DNA from: Symploca sp. SIO2C1
GTDB taxonomy: Bacteria > Cyanobacteriota > Cyanobacteriia > Cyanobacteriales > Coleofasciculaceae
Assembly (NCBI GenBank): GCA_010692635.1
Contig: JAAHGL010000060.1
Location: forward strand, 1 to 37,823
Length of the DNA stretch: 37,823 bases
Reading direction: 5' to 3'
The notes beneath the pieces are model-generated. The model did not search any database, was not told where the DNA came from, and saw only the letters and a list, made by a program, of their open reading frames with translations. The translations under genes and the position numbers were made by a program. Position 1 is the stretch's first letter. Each line of letters begins with the position of its first letter. This document shows positions 32,323-37,823 of this stretch, piece by piece.

Positions 32323-32614
32323 TGGAACTGGCATCCTGCCAGTACAGAAATTAAGACAGGTCTTAGCAGAATTTAACTCTGAGTATTACTCTTGTGGAAC
32401 TGGCATCCTGCCAGTACAGAAACTGAGACAAGTGTTAGCAGAATTTAACTCTGAGTATTACTCTTGTGGAACTGGTATCTTGCTAGTGCAGAGGCTTAGA
32501 CAGGCTGGAAGCCTGTTCCACAAAGTTAATCTTTTTGAAGCTATTATATATGTGGGCATATTTTCCCATTGTAAAATAATATCAAAAAATAACAGCAAAA
32601 TCAACTCAATTATA
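32323..32614. repeat. 292-bp direct repeat, right copy
   Basis: Second copy of the 31219-31510 block, offset 1104 bp, with the same three 72-bp units (GGAACTGGCATC at 32324 and 32396, GGAACTGGTATC at 32468), the same inverted arm and the same AT-rich tail ending CTCAATTATA. It brackets the toxin-antitoxin pair on its 3' side. No gene is called in 32267-32829. Confidence 0.9.
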
Positions 32615-32734
32615 ATGAAGTCCCTTTTGTTATCAGAGCGAAACATGAAAGTGCGATTGCCATCCCCTACGAAGGGAAGAAACAAGCTAAAATTCTCTTC
32701 CCTCCTGACTCAGATACTCGGTGTTTATTCAGAG

Positions 32735-32810
32735 ATTAGCAATTAGCCATTAACTATTAGCAATTAGCCATTAGCAATTAGCCATTAGCTTTGAGCGTGT
32801 TTCTCGAGAG
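32735..32810. repeat. TTAGCCA heptamer array plus inverted 55-bp repeat
   Basis: TTAGCAA/TTAGCCA heptamers run from about 32735 into the 55-bp sequence 32756-32810, whose exact reverse complement is 10585-10639. It ends 19 bp before the asparagine-synthetase-like gene. Confidence 0.85.
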
Positions 32811-32829
32811 GTCTTCAAGCTGACATGAT

Positions 32830-34578
32830 ATGACTGGTATTTTAAGCTGTAAGGTGGCAACTTCTCCTCAACAATTAGTCGGTTATTGGGGTTATGAGCA
32901 GCCGCAAGAATTAGCAAAATTGCTGAATATAGTCCTTAAGCAGTATTCAGGAAATGACTGGAGCCTCAAATCTTTTGCTTCCACCAAGAATCTGGTAGCA
33001 ACTCTCTGTGCAGGAGGATTAACCTCCAGCTCCCAAACTAATGCATCATCTGATGCTTGGGTGAAAATAACCCAGAGTCGTTTAATTTTGGGAAGGGAAA
33101 TTTTTGGGCGAGTTCCATTTTATTGGACAAAAATCGAGCAAGTGATTTGGTTTGCTTCCCGCTTGCAACTTCTATTACCAGTTATCCCATCTAAAGAAGT
33201 TAGTATTCCCGCCTTATACGGTTACAGCTGCTTTTCTTACGTCCCCACACCACTAACTCCTATTACCAATATCTTTGCTGTACCGGCAGGCACTGAGCAA
33301 ACTTGGCAAGGTGACGCTGCATCAGGAACCATTGCCAATCCCCAATCCCACCAACTCTTGGAATGGTGCGAGCAAACTGAGCAGATTAAGGATGAAACAG
33401 AAGCAATCTATGAGTTGCAACTCTTCCTCCAAGCTGGCATCGAGCATCAGATTGCGGATCTTGATGATGAGCCGGTGGGTATATTTTTATCAGGTGGACT
33501 AGATTCTTCTGTTGTAGCAGCATTACTGGTTCAGGCTGGGGTAAAGGTGCGTGCCTACACCCTGGATTTTGGTGAGAGTGGCATTCCCGAATATCCTTAC
33601 GCTGAACAGGTGGCTCAATGGCTCAATATTCCCCTCATCAAAGTTGAGGCGACACCCAAGCGTATTGAGCAGGCACTTCTCCCTACCGTCGAAGCTCTGG
33701 ATTTACCCTTTGGAGATGGGGTTACGGTTCCTTTGTTTCTCCTCAATCAGGTAGCAAGCCAGGAAACTAAAATTATTTTTAACGGTGAAGGGGGGGATCA
33801 GTTATTTGCTGGTTGGACAAATAAACCCTTAATCGCAGCTAGTGTTTACCAAAGGGAACATCCCCTAGGGAAAGAATCCTTTGAGCAGCAATATCTCCGA
33901 ACTTTCCATCGACTCTGGGGTTATGAGCAACAGGTATTCCAACCAGAAATTGTGGCACAACTGGAAAATCTCCAACCCCAAGATTGGTTGCACACAGCCT
34001 TAGATGCAACCTCTACAAGTTCACTGCTGCACCGCTTGCGTCGCGCTACCCTGATGCTCAAAGGAGCACAAAACATTCACCCACGAGCAACTAATCTCGC
34101 ATTTGCTCATGGATTAAAAGTGCGATCGCTTTTTTGTGACTTATCCTTGGCACAATGGACATTCCGCCTCTCAGGAGAATTGTGCTTGCAGGGGGGTTGT
34201 GAGAAATATATTCTCAAGCGTGCAGTGGAATCCTGGCTGCCACCGGAAATAGTCTGGCGACAGAAACGGGGAATGGGTGTTCCTTTAACTTCTTGGTGTT
34301 TGCATGATTGGTGGCGAAATATTGGTATTTGGTTAAATCCTGGTATCCTTCAAGCAGAGGGGCGCTGGCAACCAAAGTTGACTGAACAAATTGTCTTCGG
34401 GAAGCTAGGTGGAGTAATCCAAGGTCGTAGAATTGGTGAGATACTTTGGTTGCTGATTATGTGGCAGTTATGGCGTTCTCAGGTTTTAGGTGAACCAATA
34501 GGTAACCGAACCTGGAATCATCCCTTCTGGTTACCCTATCAGTTTTGGAGTTACGGCAAGCAATGGATACAGGAGTAG
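32830..34578 (+). CDS. Asparagine-synthetase-like protein lacking Cys2
   Basis: AsnB-family protein of 582 aa. The C-terminal synthetase domain is well kept: the ATP pyrophosphatase loop GIFLSGGLDSSVVAAL (221-227), YTLDFG, FGDGVTVPLFLL, NGEGGDQLFAGW, and VWRQKRGMGVPLTSW. The N-terminal region is a remnant of the glutaminase (Ntn) domain (GREIFGRVPFYW, VIWFASRLQLLL), but residue 2 is Thr rather than the catalytic Cys, so glutamine cannot be used by this domain. It could use free ammonia, take nitrogen from another subunit, or make a different amide bond, as AsnB homologues do in secondary metabolism. No neighbouring biosynthetic cluster is apparent. The ATG at 32830 follows a repeat region and has no good RBS. 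Confidence 0.85.
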   Translation: MTGILSCKVATSPQQLVGYWGYEQPQELAKLLNIVLKQYSGNDWSLKSFASTKNLVATLCAGGLTSSSQTNASSDAWVKITQSRLILGREIFGRVPFYWTKIEQVIWFASRLQLLLPVIPSKEVSIPALYGYSCFSYVPTPLTPITNIFAVPAGTEQTWQGDAASGTIANPQSHQLLEWCEQTEQIKDETEAIYELQLFLQAGIEHQIADLDDEPVGIFLSGGLDSSVVAALLVQAGVKVRAYTLDFGESGIPEYPYAEQVAQWLNIPLIKVEATPKRIEQALLPTVEALDLPFGDGVTVPLFLLNQVASQETKIIFNGEGGDQLFAGWTNKPLIAASVYQREHPLGKESFEQQYLRTFHRLWGYEQQVFQPEIVAQLENLQPQDWLHTALDATSTSSLLHRLRRATLMLKGAQNIHPRATNLAFAHGLKVRSLFCDLSLAQWTFRLSGELCLQGGCEKYILKRAVESWLPPEIVWRQKRGMGVPLTSWCLHDWWRNIGIWLNPGILQAEGRWQPKLTEQIVFGKLGGVIQGRRIGEILWLLIMWQLWRSQVLGEPIGNRTWNHPFWLPYQFWSYGKQWIQE

Positions 34579-34892
34579 TTTCTGTTCAATATTGATTGAG
34601 CTTAAGTTGACACGAATATCGCACTCAGCTCCAGAAGTCGGACTTCTTAAAGAAGTCCGACTTCTAATCGACTGCTCCTAAGGCTTTGAATGAGGCTTTT
34701 ACCCCCATTTTTCGGAGTCTGACAGAAGAGGGCTAATTCAAGGTATTCTCCTAGATCTAGCTAAGCGTATGTGTGATACTTTCACTTAGTTATTGAGGTA
34801 GCCTGTATTGTTTTATGCACTCTGGCAACAAAAGTCATTGATCATTGATCATTGGATCAACTTACTCAAATCTAGAAGAATCTCAAACAAAT
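34579..34892. other. Gene-free spacer with a strong hairpin
   Basis: Other than the hairpin at 34633-34665 and a TTGATCA-type repeat (about 34837-34855), nothing recognisable was found. An upstream TTG at 34845 might start the esterase gene 16 codons earlier. Confidence 0.5.
34633..34665. terminator. Perfect 16-bp stem hairpin, possible terminator
   Basis: AGAAGTCGGACTTCTT and AAGAAGTCCGACTTCT are perfect complements separated by one A, about 55 nt after the asparagine-synthetase-like stop. The arms are themselves near-palindromic (GAAGTC/GACTTC). No T-run follows, so it could be a terminator or a dispersed repeat. Confidence 0.5.
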
Positions 34893-35804
34893 ATGGCTGA
34901 TAAGTTTACAAAGGGTGGACAAGAAGCTTGGTGTCATGATCAAGGACACTGGGGAGGATTTTTTCACACCTATGATAATTTCCAAGTACCAGGCTCAGAG
35001 GAGCAACCACGAAAAGTTCATATTTTCCTGCCACGGGATTATGAAGTGAGCCAGGAATCCTATCCAGTAATTTATATGAATGATGGTAATACTGCTTTTT
35101 TTCCAGGAGGAGCTTATGATAAGACCTGGAATATGGCTCAAATACTTACTAGGATGTATCTGAGAAATCAGATTCGTAAAGTGATCGTAGTTGCTATTTG
35201 TCCCCTCAATCGAGATTATGAATATACTCATGCCCCTGTGTGGAACCATGACTGGGGTGGTTTATCGAACTACGCTAGTTACCTGACTTTTTCGCTAAAA
35301 GGGTTTATTGATGACAATTACAGGACTATTCCAGATGCCGAGAATACCATGATTTTAGGCTCATCTCACGGAGGTTTAGCTGCCTTTTATACTGGTACTC
35401 AATACCCTGATAAATTTCGTTGTGTGGCAGCACTTTCGCCTTCATTTTGGGTAGGATTAGATTCAAATATAGATTTTTCTCTATTTGAGTTTTTCGGTCC
35501 TTCTCGTGGTTCTCTAAAGGACTCAGAACTTATAGCTACTGCTTATCAGACCCTGCAAAATCCCAACCAGCGTTTGAAAATTTACCTCGACTGGGGTTTA
35601 GTGCGAGAAGATGGTTTTCATAATGCTTTTATTGAAGAACGTGCTACAGCACGGGGTCGTGAAATGCGGGAGCTATTAGTACAAGATTTTGGCTATCAGG
35701 AAAACGAAAATCTATTTGTTGTCGAAGATCCTCTAGGTCAACATACAGAAGAATCTTGGTCTACTCGGATGGAGAAGGTACTCAATATCTTTTTTGGTGT
35801 TTAA
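34893..35804 (+). CDS. Esterase-D-like alpha/beta hydrolase
   Basis: Putative esterase of the PF00756 type (esterase D/Fes-like), 303 aa. It begins with a beta-sheet lead (KVHIFLPRDYEVSQESYPVI), then YMNDGNTAFFPGGAYDKTWN for the oxyanion-side region, IVVAICPLNRDYEYT, and the nucleophile elbow ILGSSHGGLAAFY with Ser158. YLDWGLVRED and, at the end, GQHTEESWSTR are candidates for the acid and His positions. No signal peptide is present, so it is probably cytoplasmic. ATG 34893 is preferred to TTG 34845. The SolA-like flavoenzyme follows after 53 bp containing a CTAACAC heptamer run; a shared transcript is possible. Substrate is unknown. Confidence 0.85.
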   Translation: MADKFTKGGQEAWCHDQGHWGGFFHTYDNFQVPGSEEQPRKVHIFLPRDYEVSQESYPVIYMNDGNTAFFPGGAYDKTWNMAQILTRMYLRNQIRKVIVVAICPLNRDYEYTHAPVWNHDWGGLSNYASYLTFSLKGFIDDNYRTIPDAENTMILGSSHGGLAAFYTGTQYPDKFRCVAALSPSFWVGLDSNIDFSLFEFFGPSRGSLKDSELIATAYQTLQNPNQRLKIYLDWGLVREDGFHNAFIEERATARGREMRELLVQDFGYQENENLFVVEDPLGQHTEESWSTRMEKVLNIFFGV

Positions 35805-35816
35805 TCCTAAAAATTC

Positions 35817-35843
35817 TAACACCTAACACCTAACACCTAACAC
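35817..35843. repeat. Heptamer repeat (CTAACAC)n
   Basis: Four CTAACAC units lie between the esterase stop and the next start. Confidence 0.85.
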
Positions 35844-35857
35844 CTTTTAAGAATAAA

Positions 35858-37027
35858 ATGTCATATGATGTGATTATCGTGGGTCTTGGAGCAGTTGGAA
35901 GTGCTACTGCATACCAACTCTCTTCAACTACCAAAAAAGTTCTTGGGATAGACCAATTTGAACCTCCCCACACCCTTGGTTCTTCCCATGGTGATACAAG
36001 AATCACTCGCCAAGCTATTGGTGAAGGTTCACACTATGTACCCATCGTTCTCCGTTCTCACGAAATCTGGAGAGAGCTAGAATTAAAAGTAAATACTGAG
36101 CTTTTTAATCAATGTGGTGGTCTAATTTTTGGTACTAACCTGAAAAATACACCGGCTCATGGCTCTGCATCCTTTCTTGATGTGACACTTGCTGCAGCAA
36201 ATGAATTTGGCATTGAGCACCAAGTTCTTGAGTGTCAAGAAATGCAAAAACAATATCCCCAATTTCATTATCAAGGAACTGAGATTGGTTATTTTGAGCC
36301 AGGTGCGGGATTCATTAGACCAGAAAAATGCATTGAGGCTCAACTAAAGCTGGCAAAACAAAATGGTGTAGAGCTGCAATTAAATAAAAAGGTAGTTAGT
36401 ATTGAGCCAAACTCTAGCAATGATGGTGTAGTAGTCAAAACAAGCACTGATACCTGGGAAGCTGAATGTGCAATTATTTCAGCTGGTGCATGGGTGAGTG
36501 AATTTCTGCCCGAATCATACAAGAGATTCTTTAAAATTTACAGACAACTTCTCTTTTGGTTTGAACATGAACTGCCTTACGAGACTTTTGTTGGTGAACA
36601 ATTTCCAATTTTTATCAGACTCGGTGAAACAGCAGAAGACTTATTGTATGGATTTCCTGCTATTGACGGAAAAAATGGAGGTATTAAGATAGGAACCGAG
36701 CAATATTTAGATTCCTGTACCGCTGACACTATTGATAGAAATGTATCAGCTGATGAGATTGAGCAGTACTTTAAACGCATTACTCAGCACCTTAAGGTCA
36801 AAAATAATTGTATTAAATCTGCTGCTTGTCTGTATACCGTCACTCCTGACTATGGATTTGTTATAGATACTATGCCTGAGCATCCACAGATACTTTTAGC
36901 ATCACCTTGTTCTGGGCATGGGTTTAAACATTCTGCTGCAATTGGGCAAATTTTGAAAGAATTAGCTCTTAACCAGAAGACTGATTTTGATATTTCAGCT
37001 TTTTCTTTATCGAGATTTGGTGAATAA
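35858..37027 (+). CDS. N-methyl-tryptophan/sarcosine oxidase-like flavoprotein
   Basis: Monomeric sarcosine oxidase/MTOX (SolA) family flavoenzyme, 389 aa, oxidising secondary N-methyl amino acids with release of formaldehyde and peroxide. The ADP-binding motif VIIVGLGAVGSATAYQL starts at residue 5, and SSHGDTRITRQAIGEG is the typical continuation. Cys324 in SAACLYTVTPDYGF aligns with the covalent FAD-attachment Cys of the family, and SGHGFKHSAAIGQIL (352 onward) is the C-terminal signature. Length is normal and no signal peptide is present. It follows the esterase with a heptamer array between. Its stop TAA is part of the next heptamer array. The substrate among N-methyl amino acids cannot be fixed. 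Confidence 0.92.
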   Translation: MSYDVIIVGLGAVGSATAYQLSSTTKKVLGIDQFEPPHTLGSSHGDTRITRQAIGEGSHYVPIVLRSHEIWRELELKVNTELFNQCGGLIFGTNLKNTPAHGSASFLDVTLAAANEFGIEHQVLECQEMQKQYPQFHYQGTEIGYFEPGAGFIRPEKCIEAQLKLAKQNGVELQLNKKVVSIEPNSSNDGVVVKTSTDTWEAECAIISAGAWVSEFLPESYKRFFKIYRQLLFWFEHELPYETFVGEQFPIFIRLGETAEDLLYGFPAIDGKNGGIKIGTEQYLDSCTADTIDRNVSADEIEQYFKRITQHLKVKNNCIKSAACLYTVTPDYGFVIDTMPEHPQILLASPCSGHGFKHSAAIGQILKELALNQKTDFDISAFSLSRFGE

Positions 37028-37121
37028 GTAATAAGTAATAAGTAATAAGCAATAAGTAATAAGTAATAAGTAATAAGTAATAAGTAATAAATAATAAGTA
37101 ATAAATAATAAGTAATAAGTA
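37024..37121. repeat. Long heptamer repeat (AATAAGT)n
   Basis: About 14 units of AATAAGT (some AATAAAT) begin inside the stop codon of the SolA-like gene and extend to 37121. It is the longest array in the window. Confidence 0.95.
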
Positions 37122-37231
37122 AAGAGTTAATTTTTTTTGTTAAAAAATATGTGGCTAACGGAATCGCACAATGACGAACTATAAAACAAAAACTATAATG
37201 TTAGGTAGTTATAAACAATTATTTGAGGGCG

Positions 37232-37823
37232 ATGATTACGCCACTGACCACATTCCGCAAGTTTACTCCCGTTGTATTGGGTTTGGCTCTTTGTTGGACA
37301 ACCTTGGGTTGTCAGTCCAATACCTATCAAAATCCTAGACAACAAAGAGTTAACACCGTATCAACTCAGGCAAGACTAGCAAACGGTAACTATCCCCTCC
37401 ATCAAGCTACCTATAATGATGCCAACGGGCAATACACCTTATCATTGCTCAATACTACTCCCCCAGTCTTCAGTACTAACAATTTGCAGATGGTACAGTT
37501 GACCAAAGCGGAAATTAAGGCGGGTCAGCAAAGTTATCTTCAAATGCAGAATAACCAAGCTATCTTGCATTTGAATCCAGATTTCCAGATTGAGTATATC
37601 CACGCGGTTACTGAACAAGTAAACGGTGCAGAAACCGTTATCGTGCGGGAGGAGTCAACTTTCTGGGAACCCTTTGAGGATGACAACGAGCTTGAGATTG
37701 AGCTTGAGTTCCACAACCATAGTCCTCATTACTACCATAGTCCTCATTACTATGTACCACCAAGATATCAAAGAGGAGTAGTACTTACTAGGGGCTATTA
37801 TGCCCCAACCTACCAAGAAGCGA
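37232..37823 (+). CDS. Lipoprotein, 3' end outside the window
   Basis: Open reading frame of 197 codons without a stop, running off the window. The start ATG 37232 has GAGGGC just upstream. The N-terminus MITPLTTFRKFTPVVLGLAL then CWTTLGCQS is a lipoprotein signal with lipobox TLGC, so Cys26 would be lipidated and the mature chain exported. The body is polar; an acidic stretch (FEDDNELEIELEFHN) precedes a His/Tyr/Pro-rich tail with HSPHYY repeated twice, VPPRYQRGV and ARG-type residues. The His/Tyr repeat might bind metal, but this is only an appearance. Unrecognised family; the long heptamer array and about 110 bp with no gene precede it. Confidence 0.75.
   Translation, partial: MITPLTTFRKFTPVVLGLALCWTTLGCQSNTYQNPRQQRVNTVSTQARLANGNYPLHQATYNDANGQYTLSLLNTTPPVFSTNNLQMVQLTKAEIKAGQQSYLQMQNNQAILHLNPDFQIEYIHAVTEQVNGAETVIVREESTFWEPFEDDNELEIELEFHNHSPHYYHSPHYYVPPRYQRGVVLTRGYYAPTYQEA

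Noticed and set aside
31220-32614. CRISPR array
   Set aside because: The 72-bp units are repeated along their whole length with no unique spacers, and there are no cas genes.
32830-34578. Lasso-peptide or other RiPP cyclase
   Set aside because: AsnB-like with a degenerate N-domain is suggestive, but no precursor peptide or leader protease gene was found next to it.

Overview
The window is chromosomal DNA of a cyanobacterium, probably a large-genome filamentous one. The evidence is psaD (a photosystem I subunit) next to trpE, many copies of the HIP1 octamer GCGATCGC in genes and spacers, heptanucleotide short tandem repeats (STRR type) in many spacers, and numerous small palindromic or MITE-like repeats. 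I cannot name the genus from the sequence alone.

Layout. 1-4.8 kb: a MITE remnant, a DICT-GAF histidine kinase, psaD and trpE, closed by a GC-rich hairpin. 4.9-8.4 kb, minus strand: a small Cys-rich exported protein, an NCS2 nucleobase permease and an RlpA-type cell-wall protein. 8.6-10.4 kb: a PhzF-family isomerase followed 3 nt later by an M28 aminopeptidase. 10.4-11.2 kb: a gene-free repeat nest with two adjoining MITEs. 11.2-13.8 kb, minus strand: tRNA-Gly(TCC), a small exported protein and ffh. 14.2-19.2 kb: a PAS/GAF-like protein without a visible output domain and a GT39-like membrane glycosyltransferase with a TPR-like tail. 19.5-23.0 kb: a cholesterol-oxidase-like GMC oxidoreductase, an alpha/beta hydrolase with Cys at the nucleophile position, and a small beta-rich protein, probably one functional unit. 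23.1-23.8 kb, minus strand: a retropepsin-like (clan AA) protein translationally coupled to a small partner. 24.0-26.3 kb: a GH31 enzyme strongly resembling sulfoquinovosidases but lacking the key sulfonate-binding Arg. 26.4-27.4 kb: a membrane-anchored hypothetical protein and a small helical protein. 27.7-31.3 kb: the likely conflict/defence system, a trypsin-co-occurring (TRYPCO1, CU044_2847-like) protein overlapping a trypsin-STAND(NB-ARC)-TPR protein. 31.2-32.6 kb: a VapBC-type toxin-antitoxin pair between two 292-bp direct repeats. 32.8-37.8 kb: an asparagine-synthetase-like protein without Cys2, an esterase, a SolA/sarcosine-oxidase-type flavoenzyme, and the 5' part of a lipoprotein gene running off the window.

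How the genes relate. Housekeeping blocks (psaD-trpE, tRNA-Gly, ffh) alternate with accessory blocks. The most notable accessory content is the TRYPCO1/trypsin-STAND pair with VapBC downstream, the split GMC-hydrolase-partner cluster, and the divergent sulfoquinovosidase-like enzyme, which matters because cyanobacterial thylakoids are rich in sulfoquinovosyl diacylglycerol. Repeats are active in shaping the region: several heptamer arrays or palindromic repeats contribute the stop codon or last residues of genes, and two near-identical MITE copies lie about 10.8 kb apart.

All family assignments come from reading translated sequence and remembered motifs. No database search was run.
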